A DNA stretch of 64,000 nt from Pseudogymnoascus destructans (taxonomy: Eukaryota > Ascomycota > Leotiomycetes > Thelebolales > Thelebolaceae), in assembly GCF_001641265.1 (NCBI RefSeq), contig NW_020167531.1:620001-684000 (forward strand), in the 5' to 3' direction. The position numbers and the translations under genes were made by a program. The notes under the pieces are model-generated. The model was given only the letters and a program-made list of their open reading frames with translations, searched no databases and had not been told where the DNA came from. Positions 1-10,669 of this stretch are shown one piece after another; the stretch's first letter is position 1, and each line of letters begins with the position of its first letter.

Positions 1-799
1 GATTGGCGGAGCGGCGGAAGGCGGAGGAAAACAGTTTGCTTGATTTTTCGTGGGTGAGGTTTTGAGACGGGGTTCGGCGATGTGTCGAGATCGCGAGGTG
101 GGCGGGTGGTGAGGGGAAGGAAAGTTTTTGGTGGGGGTAGAGGTCAATTAGTGAGGTCACTTAGTGATTTGACGAGAAGTAAAAGTAGAGCGCGTTGGCG
201 GGTAACTTATAGAAAGTATGGGTAAAGGCTGGTTTATAATAAATTATCTGGGGTAAGTTAAGTTAAAGTTAGTCTATGTGGAAAAACAAACAGTCGCCGA
301 ACCAGCGGATACTTTTCGAGCGTCTCGGCCTTTATCACGTGACACATTTTCGATTGTGCTGACATACCAGCTTTGATAAAATTGCCCATCGAATTCTCGA
401 ACGGGGTCCCACAGAAGCCGCGGCATCTGATAATTTGAAATACTGAGTCTAGCCTCCAAATTTGGGAATTGCGCTGCATTGTAGCCTGTATTATTTGAAT
501 TGTAATATCCGAGCACAGCTACCTGACAAACCCAGCTATTTACACGTCTCTCCCCGTCCACTGCGATCTGTTCCACAAATCCATACATCATATACTATGA
601 CATGCCAGGGAGCGTTTTCATACCCAAGAGTACACCTCTGTGTCTTCTGTTCCCGCGAGATCCATCGACCAGCATAAGCTGAGCTGATGCACCGCGATTA
701 GACCTCGGCTTCTCGTTATTATACAGTAGGTTGTATTTCCAACTCCGACCCAAGAACGCCCAAAGAACCTTACAATTCCGAATAATAACACTGAGCTTA
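1..799. other. Non-coding, no supported gene
   Basis: No convincing gene is seen. Several short open frames overlap on both strands without recognisable domains or clear start contexts. The stretch probably includes the 3' flank of the minus-strand gene that ends at 800. Confidence 0.5.
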
Positions 800-1594
800 T
801 CAGACCAGTATTATTGCTGCCAATATCGCTCCGGCCAGGCTCATCATCAGACCGCTTCCCGGATGTACTGCTCCACCATCCGCAACAATGTTATCGAATG
901 GGCTCCCTCCACCTGAGAACTTATTAGCGTCGATCTGTTGCTGCTGTCTTGATCGGCCGCTAGGCTCGTCCTGTTTATTCCAATTTGTAGTCTGCGACGC
1001 CTGTGTCTCGGAAGTTGTTGACTCCGGTATCGACTCTGTTGTTGGCTCTGTTGTTGATTCTGTTGTTGGCTGTGTTGTTGATTCTGATGTTGGATCAGGG
1101 TCGCCAATGCCAAGAACTGAGGACTTTGGTGCTTCAGAGGTAGTAGTAGTTGGTGCCTCGGCAGTTGTACTTTGCGGATGTTTTTGCGACGTCGTTGTTG
1201 GCGCAGATGTATCCGTCGGCTTTGTAGCAACTTCAGTCGGTGCCGTTGACTGCGTTGGCACCTCCATTCCGTTACAGACGGATGCGATGAGCATGTTCTG
1301 GAAGATGCGGCCAAGAAGCGTCCGACTATCAACTATGACGCCAGGGCAGACGGTGTTGAGAGTGTTGGATATGCTCTCGAGCGATGCAACGCATGCTACG
1401 GAACATGCGCCGCCAGCCTGAAAGTCTCGTGCGCCGCAGCCCTCAATCGGGCGGTTGTATACCGTTCGACATTCGCCAGTGATTCCGAACGGTAGTTGTT
1501 GAAAATTCCCCCCCAGAGATATGGAAGACGCGGCCTGCGCAGTTGTGGCGAGGAAAAGAAGAGAGAGGCTGGTGGGGGAGAAAGGAGAAATCAT
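800..1594 (-). CDS. Secreted Ser/Thr-rich, Cys-containing protein, probably GPI-anchored cell-wall protein
   Basis: The 264-residue product starts with a signal peptide (MISPFSPTSLSLLFLATTAQA, about residues 1-20). I chose this methionine because an in-frame one 18 codons upstream would bury the hydrophobic segment. A small domain with six cysteines (ECR, GCG, ACS, ACV, VCP, VCN) spans roughly residues 35-105. A long Thr/Ser/Pro/Glu-rich stretch follows, including TTEST/TTEP repeats typical of heavily O-glycosylated wall proteins. The C-terminus has small residues (HPGSG) and then a hydrophobic tail ending AILAAIILV with no charged residues after it, which is the pattern of a GPI-attachment signal. 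A plasma membrane or cell-wall location is inferred. I do not recognise the Cys domain as a named family. No intron is needed. Confidence 0.75.
   Translation of the reverse strand: MISPFSPTSLSLLFLATTAQAASSISLGGNFQQLPFGITGECRTVYNRPIEGCGARDFQAGGACSVACVASLESISNTLNTVCPGVIVDSRTLLGRIFQNMLIASVCNGMEVPTQSTAPTEVATKPTDTSAPTTTSQKHPQSTTAEAPTTTTSEAPKSSVLGIGDPDPTSESTTQPTTESTTEPTTESIPESTTSETQASQTTNWNKQDEPSGRSRQQQQIDANKFSGGGSPFDNIVADGGAVHPGSGLMMSLAGAILAAIILV
1010..1095 (-). repeat. Short tandem repeat coding for TTES/TTEP units
   Basis: Near-perfect repeats of about 24 bp built on GTTGTTG(A/G)(C/T)TCTG on the plus strand encode the Thr/Glu repeat of the wall protein. Such coding repeats often change length between strains. 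Confidence 0.7.
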
Positions 1595-2806
1595 GTTGCG
1601 CCCCGTGCTGATTAACAGCGCTGTGAGAAGTGAAGTGAGGCAGGCCAAGAGGAAAGATAGTCGAGAGCAATGAACTTGGTCCCGACGGCGAGCACAGGTC
1701 GCTTGCTGACAAGCTTGATTTTAGCGGGCGTTACCAGATGGGAGTCAGGAGTAGTACTAATTCGTAAGATTCCCCGTGGTAAAAAAAAAGAATGCCGTCT
1801 GTCTCTGACGGAGATGTCTGAGTTAGTGTTTGCGATTTGTTGACTGAGATATGACAAAGAGCTTTCGAACTCGACACGCAACGCGCGGTATCTGTCGCAA
1901 CAGTTTGGCTTTGCGGCGGAGAGAATAACAGCCGAGTAGGGATAGAGAAAGCTGAGAGTTATGAATTCCTTCGTAATATCACAGGTTGATTTTGTGAGAA
2001 TGTGTGGAGGTGCTGAACAACGCAAGAGAGAGAAGGGAAAGAGGTCGGTTTATGAGACATGGGGATAGGAAACATAAGATATAGGCCTACATATATATAG
2101 AGACCTTCTCCAGCTCTGAATAAGAATGCGGGTAGATTCATACTTATCGTTCGTTGGGGAAGAGGGGCCTCTCCCATTCAATCATTGCCAATCGTCACTG
2201 GAGACCCAATGCAGCCCATGTTGCGAATGAAGCCGCCAGGAACAGTCAGTTCAGGAGTAAGAACATGCGACGCGGAGACTCCCCGGCGCCGTTTGAGCCA
2301 GTTATGGCCGCCAAGGGTGACAATATGTCCATAATATACCTATCAGATGCCTACGCCGAGATAAAGTGACGCCCATAGAGTTTCGTTGAGTGTTAACGAT
2401 TCGATTCGTGCAGATTGTAAACACACAGGTCTGTTTCGAGAGGGAGACGGCCCTTTTACGTCCTGTCCGCCCATTGGCTGACGGATGTTCCCAATCGCAT
2501 TTGACACGGCTGTCATGAAATATGGTCCGTGGGTCTCAGGTGTAATGTCAGCCTTGTGATTGGCTAGCCTTCTCAGCCTTCCCGCCGGGTGAGGCAACAT
2601 CAACATCGCGGGAGGTACAGTACGTAGTTTGTCGTTCATAGCTCTCAGTATACCCAAGACAGCCTGGGTATCGGCGAATATGCGCATGGGAACAGTGCAA
2701 GGGCGACTTCACACGGCTGCACCCGAGACGACATACCCAGATATTTCAACCGCGCTCTGATCGCACCAGAAATGCCTCCGTGAGAGGTTAGACATGTTGC
2801 GCAACA
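1595..2806. other. Divergent intergenic region
   Basis: This is the shared upstream region of the minus-strand wall protein and the plus-strand RTC1-like gene. It holds a TATATATA run near 2090-2098 and an A-run near 1781. Small open frames lack recognisable domains. No transposon is seen. Confidence 0.5.
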
Positions 2807-5800
2807 ATGGTCCAGGGGAAGATCATCAAGAGGCTCCTTGGTCAGCCTACGAATGACCACATCTCCGAGCCGGCAATCACGTATGATGCGCGTACCACCA
2901 GAGAATTGCAGAGGCCCGACTTCTCCCAGGATGCCACCCATTCTACCGGGTCGCCGCTTACCTGCGTCGACATCTCCCCATCTGGCAATTATGCCGTAAT
3001 AGCGGGAGACGAGGTCTTTAAGACCCTAAAGATCGAGGGCCCGAAAATCGAGGAGCAGACGGATCTGCGCGCAGCGATTGCCATTCCTGGCGAGGGCCTG
3101 ACCGACCAGCTGAAGATTGGAGCCGTGCGTTGGGGCCATGGCGAGATTGACAGCTCGATAGTGACGGCATCGGCAAATGGAAGGGTCACAATATACGATC
3201 TCAATCGCATAGGCAGCGGCCTCGAAGTTGGCCGCATAAAAGAGCATCAGCGCCAGGTCCATAAGCTGTCGATAAATCCTTTCAGAGCGAACCTGCTGCT
3301 CTCTGCCAGCCAGGATGGGACCGTCAGGTTCTTCGATATAAAAGCTCCAACAGGGCGCAGCAACTTGACATTTATCAGCAGAGCTGTATTCAAATCTAAT
3401 GCAGACCCAGTACGGGATGTAACATGGAACCCAACGCGAGGATTCGAATTCGCATGCGCAACGGTGTCAGGAACAATACAACATTGGGACACACGCAACC
3501 AGAAGGCCCCTCTTCTGAAGATCAATGCGCATGATGGCGCCTGCATGACGCTTTCCTGGCATTCCGATGGCGAACACATAGTCAGTGGTGGATTGGATCA
3601 GCAATGCTACATATGGGACCTATCAAGGAATGCTGAGAAGAGGCAAAAGCCCAAGTATTCTTTTGCAACTCCGGCACCAGTGTCTATTGTGTCCTGGAGG
3701 CCGCCGTCATGGCCATCGACTGCGCAAGCTCAAAGAGCTGCCCAAGTTGCGGTCGTCTACGACGATGTGAATTCTTTGAAGACTCAAAAGTCCACGGTAC
3801 AAATATGGGACATTGCTCGCCCAGGACTACCGTTTAAGGAAATTTCCAGCTTTGAAACATCGCCCACAGCCTTGAAGTGGCAACATACAGATATTCTGTG
3901 GACGGTGACCAGGGAAGGAGATTTCAGGCAGAGTGACATTGCATTCGCGCCAAAAGTTATTGACCAACGAAGCTTGTCAACGTTTGATTTCTCCCCATCA
4001 GGCGAAGTGTTGATATTGTTAGAAGAGCGGCGAGGCCGTTCGCGGCATGTTAATTCAGGGACGAGCGAAAAGCCCGTTAGAGCAAGGCTGTCAATGACAA
4101 GCCAAAGCCCCTCAGGTAAGCTCAGCATCAGCCGTAGCGACTCAGAAGAAGACACGGCAGGAAGCTTCTTAGGCCCGAAATTAAAGCCAAGCAAGAAACA
4201 TCAACGCCATCATAACACAAGATCTGCTACACCTCTCAGTACTACCCCGCCGTCAGCAGGAGATATGGCAGCTGTGATGAAATTGGAAGAGTCCATCAAA
4301 GTTACAGGGCCATACAAGCCATCGCAAACGATGGCGATTGGCCATGCGCCGTCTGCTGTGCATCGAGATGTATTCAAGTTTCTCTCAAGCGCTTATTTGC
4401 AACGGATTGCCAAGGATCTACAAGATGCCGGGTCTGCTGGGCCAAAGCGCGCTCCTATTCATGAGCGCATGGCCTCCATTATGGAGACTTTTGCCCGAGC
4501 CGCGGAGCTAGTTGGCCAATACCGTCTATCCCAGACCTGGAAAGTTCTCTCCTATTCTATAAGTTTACTCCTTATTAGAAGAGCGAAGTATCATCGAGAA
4601 CTTCGCCTGGTTGAGGCTGAAAAAAATAAAGCTAGCCAGGCGACAATTGAAGAGCAACAGACGAAGGATAGGCAAACCTGGGGACGACACCGGATACGTG
4701 TAGATAAGACACCGACGAAACGGTCACGGTCAAAGTCACTTGTGAACCGAAAAGAAGGTCATATTAGCTCTATCACAAGGAGTATAATGGCAGAGGAGGA
4801 GAGTACATCGACGATGACTACTCCGCTCGCGAGGCCAATAAGAGATTCGTTGATTTTGGATACCACGACACAGAAGCCGCTCCCAACTTTCGACTCGGAA
4901 GTGTTTAGCCTTCCGGAGGCAGCTCACTCCCCGGCCGATCAAAGTAATTTCTCGAGTAGGAAATGTTCCGACGCATCCGCATACGAAGCGGGCTACGACT
5001 TTTACGATTTGGATGCTATTGCGAACACGCCCCCCACCAGTATTGTTGTCCCACCACGGAAGGCCCCACTACGTCTAGACGGTGGCTTTCCTGGCGATGG
5101 CTCCACAGCACACCCTGGGGGAATGCTACGTCATGATTCAAACGAGAGCTTCCAGATGTTTTCCACGTCCGGTGATTCGCAGTTGAGGTTGTCGTTTGCC
5201 TCCGACTCAGTTGGCCGCCGGTTTCAACATAAGGAACCATCCGAGCAATATGCAAGTTGGGAGAGCAGCGACCCAGCGTTAGAGCGACAAAATGCGGAGA
5301 GCTTTAATTCCAAAGATAGCAGCATACCTGATGATAGCTTACCACCCAGAAGTGGGCACAGTAACCACCGGTCTCAAACGCCTACACCATTTCCTCTTGA
5401 ACAGCCCTCTTTGCCATCTACTGATGAAAGCAAGATCTCTGAAAACTCGGATACTCAGTCAGAAGACGAAATTATATCTATTCACTCGCAAGACCTCGAT
5501 TCTGTCGCAGAATCCTTCGAGGCCGTCGACCTTTCATCCCCCGAAATCCTTGATATTGATTTCGTCCCCCAACGCAGCGACCCATCGTTTACCCCAGCTG
5601 CGATCGACCCCCATCTTCTTATCCCGCGCACCATCACCTTCGAAACTCAAACAACCTCACTCAACGCGGCCGTGATGGTGCTCCTTCTTCTCCCCCACTT
5701 GCTCCCGGGCACCATCGACGAGTTACAAGCTCCTGCCATCCTCTGCCAGTATCAGAATCGCCTACAGAGCATGCTGCTCTTCACAGAGGCGGCGCTACTC

Positions 5801-6466
5801 CGCAAGCTATCATATCCCACCTACCCAACCGTCTACGGCCAGGGCCAGGCAAAATGGGGCATGGACATTGGGTATTTCTGCCAGACGTGTCGGCGAGCTC
5901 TCCGAAAAGACGAGAAACTTGAAGTTGGCAAGCGGCTACTCCGCTGCGAGCGGTGCAGGACTTATCTAGACGGGTGCACGGTTTGCCGGCAGCAGGAGGA
6001 GCCGGAAGTCGCAGAATTGGAATTCGACGGCGATGAAACGTCGCCGGGAGGCGGGAAGGAGGTCAAGGCGCAACCGGCTGGGAAGTTGTGGTGGTGGTGT
6101 CAGGGCTGTGGACACGGTGGGCACAGTGTCTGTCTGCGGGCGTGGCACTCGGGACCACCGACGCTGGAAGGCTCGGATGCCAGTGATGGATGTTGTCCGA
6201 TGGAGGGGTGTCTACATCCCTGTCTTCCGGGCCGCTGGCGGGATGAGTGGATGGTGGGCAAGGCAGCTGTGCGGGACAGCGAGTTGAGTAAGCTTGTTAA
6301 GGAGGGGACGAGGGGGAAAAGGGTTAGTATTAGTGGCCGTGTTCGGCGCGATGATATGGAGATCAGGATTAGTCGCGCGGTGGAGCAGGTTAGGGGGACG
6401 TTGGGGTCGGGTTTTCCCGTGGATAGGAAGAAGAGCGTTAAGGTTGTGGCTCCGGGCGAGGAGTAG
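2807..6466 (+). CDS. RTC1: RTC1/WDR24-like SEA (GATOR2) complex subunit, WD40 repeats plus C-terminal RING-type zinc domain
   Basis: A single 1219-residue frame starts at an ATG in good context (ACAATGG). Residues about 45-370 form WD40 repeats; visible cores include LTCVDISPSGNYAVIAG, HKLSINPFRANLLLSASQDG, RFFDIKA, CMTLSWHSDGEHIVSGGLD and YIWDLS. A long Ser-rich, low-complexity middle follows. The C-terminus (about 1020-1170) has paired cysteines typical of the RTC1/WDR24 zinc module: CQTC, CERC, CTVC, CQGCGHGGHSVC and a final CCP..C..C. In yeast Rtc1 (Sea2) and human WDR24 belong to SEACAT/GATOR2 at the vacuole/lysosome, which relays amino-acid status to TORC1. The length is close to yeast Rtc1. 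Assignment to this family, rather than another WD40-RING protein, rests on the N-terminal propeller plus this C-terminal arrangement. Confidence 0.88.
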   Translation: MVQGKIIKRLLGQPTNDHISEPAITYDARTTRELQRPDFSQDATHSTGSPLTCVDISPSGNYAVIAGDEVFKTLKIEGPKIEEQTDLRAAIAIPGEGLTDQLKIGAVRWGHGEIDSSIVTASANGRVTIYDLNRIGSGLEVGRIKEHQRQVHKLSINPFRANLLLSASQDGTVRFFDIKAPTGRSNLTFISRAVFKSNADPVRDVTWNPTRGFEFACATVSGTIQHWDTRNQKAPLLKINAHDGACMTLSWHSDGEHIVSGGLDQQCYIWDLSRNAEKRQKPKYSFATPAPVSIVSWRPPSWPSTAQAQRAAQVAVVYDDVNSLKTQKSTVQIWDIARPGLPFKEISSFETSPTALKWQHTDILWTVTREGDFRQSDIAFAPKVIDQRSLSTFDFSPSGEVLILLEERRGRSRHVNSGTSEKPVRARLSMTSQSPSGKLSISRSDSEEDTAGSFLGPKLKPSKKHQRHHNTRSATPLSTTPPSAGDMAAVMKLEESIKVTGPYKPSQTMAIGHAPSAVHRDVFKFLSSAYLQRIAKDLQDAGSAGPKRAPIHERMASIMETFARAAELVGQYRLSQTWKVLSYSISLLLIRRAKYHRELRLVEAEKNKASQATIEEQQTKDRQTWGRHRIRVDKTPTKRSRSKSLVNRKEGHISSITRSIMAEEESTSTMTTPLARPIRDSLILDTTTQKPLPTFDSEVFSLPEAAHSPADQSNFSSRKCSDASAYEAGYDFYDLDAIANTPPTSIVVPPRKAPLRLDGGFPGDGSTAHPGGMLRHDSNESFQMFSTSGDSQLRLSFASDSVGRRFQHKEPSEQYASWESSDPALERQNAESFNSKDSSIPDDSLPPRSGHSNHRSQTPTPFPLEQPSLPSTDESKISENSDTQSEDEIISIHSQDLDSVAESFEAVDLSSPEILDIDFVPQRSDPSFTPAAIDPHLLIPRTITFETQTTSLNAAVMVLLLLPHLLPGTIDELQAPAILCQYQNRLQSMLLFTEAALLRKLSYPTYPTVYGQGQAKWGMDIGYFCQTCRRALRKDEKLEVGKRLLRCERCRTYLDGCTVCRQQEEPEVAELEFDGDETSPGGGKEVKAQPAGKLWWWCQGCGHGGHSVCLRAWHSGPPTLEGSDASDGCCPMEGCLHPCLPGRWRDEWMVGKAAVRDSELSKLVKEGTRGKRVSISGRVRRDDMEIRISRAVEQVRGTLGSGFPVDRKKSVKVVAPGEE

Positions 6467-6889
6467 GGGGATTAATGGTACGGTGTTGCTTGGCTTGGCA
6501 GGTGTATATCTGAGCTTCACCAAATGTGTCTGGATTGGTTAGATGTTATACTGTATTATTTAACGGCTAATGTATGGGTGGGAAGGGAGAAAAACTCCAG
6601 GAAATAAAGCTGTATCATCACGCCCTACGCGATTGCTGTGGGCGTTGCTTGGTATCTACATCAGAGCGATGGGTGCACGGTTACTCGAATTGAGGATGAG
6701 GAGATTGGCCCCCGCTTACTCTTCAATCTGAGGCTGAGATTCGCTTGAATTGACCGCGAATTATAAAGTTTATACAGACGACAAGTATCTTTATACCAGA
6801 GTCAGAAGCCTCTGAGCACCAACTGAAAATCCGGGGTGCATAAAGGATCAACCATGTCTCATATGGTATCACCTTCACGTATTTCCAAG
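6467..6889. other. 3' flank of RTC1-like gene and edge of transposon island
   Basis: This stretch contains the probable terminator region (AATAAA-like GGAAATAAAGC near 6600) and then AT-rich sequence leading into the pogo remnant. No gene is supported. Confidence 0.45.
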
Positions 6890-7685
6890 CTTTTTGGCTG
6901 GCTAGTAAACGCTGCGAAATCACAAGGCGATGAACCAGAGGCTTCGATCCTCTCAACTGAAGACCAGCCTCGGAGAACTGACTGCACAAGATGCTGCAAT
7001 TTGCCAATTTATACATGACCAACTTGAGCGTAGTATTCCTGCAAATCGGAGTACGCTGCTACAAGCTGTCGCAGACTTGCGACCAGGCAAAGAGCTGCCC
7101 TCTTGACGCTGGCTTCAACAGTTCCTTAAAGCCCACCCTGAATTCCACTCTATTCGTACGAAGGCATTAAATACTCAGCGAAAGCAAGCCCAGAATCGGT
7201 CAAATTTCGAGGACTTCTTTATGAAGTATAATGCGATTATTACAAAATATAATATCAAGCCATGCAATCTCTGGAACTTTGATGAGACAGGTTACATGAT
7301 TGGATGCTATCGGTCTACAGATGTAATTGTACCAGTCGGAGTAAAGCAGGTAAGTTAACTCTATTCAAGAGTTCAATACTAATGTACAAAGTGGATTGTA
7401 GATAATCCTGATAATCGACTCTCTGTTACTGTCATCGAAGCTATAAATGCTGAAGGATATGCACTTCCTGAGTGTATTATATTACCAGGAAAGCTTCATA
7501 TGGAGTCATGGTATGATAATCTTGAGCCTGACGCTCTTGTAATCATTAATGACAGTGGATATACGAATGATGTGGTTGGAATTCAATATCTACACCACTT
7601 TATTCAACATTCAGCAGCGTACTCATCATGTAATGAGACTCGACTATTGATAGTTGACAGTCACGATTCACATAAAACGCTTATA
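6890..7685 (+). pseudogene. Fot/pogo-type transposase remnant A
   Basis: Conceptual translation across frame breaks gives an N-terminal helix-turn-helix region (SLGELTAQDAAICQF, then a breaking stop near 7105). The catalytic block follows, with WNFDETGYMIG around the first Asp (about 7270). After a possible intron at 7350-7401 come NRLSVTVIEAINAEG, LPGKLHMESWY and the second-Asp motif LLIVDSHDSH (about 7645-7675). The third acidic residue and the C-terminus are missing: the frame passes directly into gypsy Gag sequence near 7680. Stops in the first half show it is not functional. No terminal inverted repeat was found on the left. Confidence 0.8.
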
Positions 7686-8579
7686 GAGAAAGCTGTCAGA
7701 CTTGATGATAGGCTTTTTGAAAGAAGAAAGGAGAAGAACCAAGACTGGCATCCAACAAGAAATTTCAACAATTACACCTCTACACCAACTGCTAAGGACT
7801 CAGCACCTGAACCTATGGACTTAGATGCCTCTATAAAGAGATCTACAGCAAATCCAGCACCTCAGCCTACAAGAAGCCCTCAAAAACTGAAAAGGGGTAA
7901 ACTTACTCCTCAAGAAAGAAAACACAGAATGGACAACCTTTGTTTATACTGTGGCAAAGGGGGACACAGAATTCAGGAGTGCTATTCAGCACGGGGGAGT
8001 GCTGATTCAAAACATATAGCAGCCTCAGACACAGTCACAGCTGCTATTCCTGAAAAACTTGAAAAATCCCCACCAGGCACAACTTCAACTGAGACTACGA
8101 CTTCTCCCCTAGACAACAAAGATGTGTCGATGGTGCTTTCTCAGAGTTTCACACACCTGTTAATCCTTCTTCAACTCCATTTCAAACAACAGGTGTTATC
8201 TACAAGGGCTATGATAGACTCAGGGGCAACAGGCAACTTTATATCTCAAGACCTCATCTTGACACACCAGTTACCTACAATTCCCAAACGCACTCCAGAG
8301 TTGCTCCGAGTCATTGATGGAACTCCTATCAGTTCAGGTTCCATTACCTGCAACACCCCAGTACTCAAACTTGAGATTCCCCTAGGAAAATCAACATTTT
8401 CAGACACCATCTCTTTAGATGTTATACCAATGAAGTACCCAGTCATCCTAGGTCTTCCATGGCTTCAAAGGCATGATCCAACTATCAATTGGAAGCATTT
8501 ATCGCTTGGGTTTAGCTCAAATCCTGAGCTCAATACTGAAAAAACCCTTCAAGCCTCAGTTACCCCTATTCAGGTCTAA
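7500..8579 (+). pseudogene. Chimeric open frame: pogo transposase piece fused to gypsy A Gag and protease
   Basis: This 359-codon frame begins at an internal ATG of the pogo transposase. After the second-Asp motif SHDSH it continues without interruption into Gag-like sequence (LIEKAVRLDDRLFERRKEK, typical of the Gag region just before the zinc knuckle). The knuckle CLYCGKGGHRIQEC (CX2CX4HX4C) lies near 7945. A retropepsin domain follows with AMIDSGATGNF (about 8208) and a VILGLPWL motif. The first part of Gag and the upstream LTR are absent. It ends at TAA 8577, after which the same frame continues as pol. It is probably a break-and-join product rather than an evolved fusion protein, although the open junction is notable. 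Confidence 0.75.
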
Positions 8580-10054
8580 GACTCAGACTTGTCCCAGATC
8601 AAGGATTTTGACCAAACTATGGACGATATATCATCTCTGATATGGTTTAAACCTTTCCAACCTGTCCTGGAGATAGCAGCTACTTCAGATTTGGAGAAAT
8701 CATCTCAGGAGGTCATTTTGCCTTTAGCATACCAAGACTACCAACATCTTTTTGACAAGGCAAAGGCATCAATTCTGCCAAAGCACCAGCCTTATGACCA
8801 TGAGATAACACTCGCAGAAGGCTCAATGCCTCCCTACGGCCCTATCTACTCTCTATCTGAATTAGAGCTGAAAACTCTCAGAGAATACCTAGATGAGAAC
8901 CTTAGTTCTGGCTTTATCAGACCTTCTTCCTAACCAGCAGCAGCTCCCATTCTCTTTGTCAAGAAGAAAGATGGCTCCTTGCATCTCTGTGTTGATTATA
9001 GGGGCCTTAATGTAGTCACTGTTAAAAACAGATATGCTTTACCCCTTATCCCTGAGCTCATGGATAGGCTCTCTTCAGCAAGGATCTTTACCAAGTTAGA
9101 TCTCAGGGGAGCTTATAACCTGATACGCATCAAAGAAGGTGATGAGTGGAAGACAGCATTCAGAACACGCTATGGTCATTTTGAATACCAGGTAATGCCT
9201 TTTGGGCTTGCCAATGCACCTGCTTCTTTCCAAGCTCTCATGAATGATATTCTAAGACCTTACTTGGATATCTTTGTTGTTGCCTACTTAGACGACATTC
9301 TTATATACTCTTTAGACACTCAAGAGCATGTTTTACATGTTAGACAAGTCTTAGAGAAGCTATCTCAAGCACAACTCTTTTGCAAACTTGAGAAATGTCT
9401 TTTCCATATGTCTCAAGTTGATTTCTTAGGACATAGAATTTCAACAGAAGGCATTCAGATGGACCCTGAAAAGACAAAAGCAGTACAAACGTGGCCTATT
9501 CCTTCCAGCATTAAAGAGGTTCAGTCTTTCCTTGGGTTTGCCAACTATTACAGGAGGTTTATACCAAGATATACATCCTTGGCTTTACCCCTTACTCAAT
9601 TACTTCACAAGGACACTTTGAATCACTGGGATAAGACACAGCAAGATGCTTTCGATGCTCTTAAAGGAGAATTCAAAGAAGGGAAAATGTTACTACACTT
9701 TAACCCCTTGAAACTTGCCACTCTTGAGACAGATGCCTCAGATTTTGCTATTTCTGGAATCTTATACCAAGCTCCAAAGGACAAACAAGAAGAGCTACAG
9801 CCTGTGGCATTTTACTCAAGAAAGCTATCAGCAGCCGAACAAAACTATCCCATTACAGACAAGGAACTGCTTGCCATAGTATGTTCTCTAAAGCATTGGA
9901 GATGCTACCTTGAAGGGGCAAACTATCCTATCACTATTTACAGTGACCATTCAAATCTCTTGACCTTTACAACCACTAAACAGCTCAATCGACGACAAGC
10001 AAGGTGGTCTGAACAACTAGGAGGTTTTGACTTTGTTATAAAACATGTCTCAGG
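8580..10054 (+). pseudogene. Gypsy A pol: reverse transcriptase and RNase H, truncated
   Basis: The frame of the upstream Gag-protease continues after TAA 8577 and is broken once more by TAA at 8931-8933, so gag-pol was originally a single frame. Domains: the pre-RT segment (KHQPYDHEITL), RT with CVDYRGLN, KLDLRGAYN, MPFGLANAPASFQ and the catalytic AYLDDILIYS (about 9282), then FLGFANYYRRFIP and RNase H (ETDASDFAISG, YSRKLSAAEQNYPITDKELLAI, YSDHSNL). It stops abruptly after HVSGV where the gypsy B LTR begins at 10055. Integrase and both LTRs are missing. It belongs to the Ty3/gypsy superfamily and is related to gypsy C but diverged. Confidence 0.85.
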
Positions 10055-10312
10055 TGTAAGGATGCCTTCTCGTCTCTCATTCTAGGGAGTAGACTCTGGG
10101 TAGCTGGAGTGTCACATGTGATCATTTGGGTGGGCTAACCGAGTCGGAACCGAGTCGGATGGGTTTCGGGTACTTGAGACAATCGACTCATGGGGTTCCC
10201 CGATCATCTTTTTTGTATCCTTCGTAGTAGACCTATAGGATAGCATCCGTTTAGCCTCCGACTCGCACTCTCATATGCTATTACTGTGAGCTGGGTGCCC
10301 TGTGTCCTTACA
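10055..10312 (+). repeat. Left LTR of gypsy B (short type, 258 bp)
   Basis: It starts TGTAAGGATGCC and ends CTGTGTCCTTACA, with TG...CA ends and a short terminal inverted repeat (TGTAAGGA / TCCTTACA). The last ~120 bp closely match the other gypsy B family LTRs at 15796-16167, 41592-41963 and 43129-43365. The U3 half differs from the 372-bp right LTR and resembles the short-type solo LTR at 43129-43365 in length. Confidence 0.85.
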
Positions 10313-10669
10313 TTATACAAAAAAGATCGCGCCTGCCGGGGACGGCTGTACTTCAATAATATCCCACACCGGAACGACTCAGGAGAACTACCGTTACACC
10401 ATCGACTGCGACTCGGTGACGTTTCGGAGGAGAGACCTGACGACTTCAAATAGCCGTGATTCCAGAGATCTCACGGACAGCCAGTGGATCAGGGTTTGAT
10501 TATTCAGAACAAGCTGGTAAAGTCGCTGACACGTTGGTGCCAAATAGGATACGAGATCCTTAAGAACCCCCTCATAGCACAGAGGAAATTGTGGACAAGA
10601 GTGTTGATAGCTACGAGCTACCGGAAGTCAAGCTCTTTCGTATCGGTACCGATACACACCCAAGGCAAT

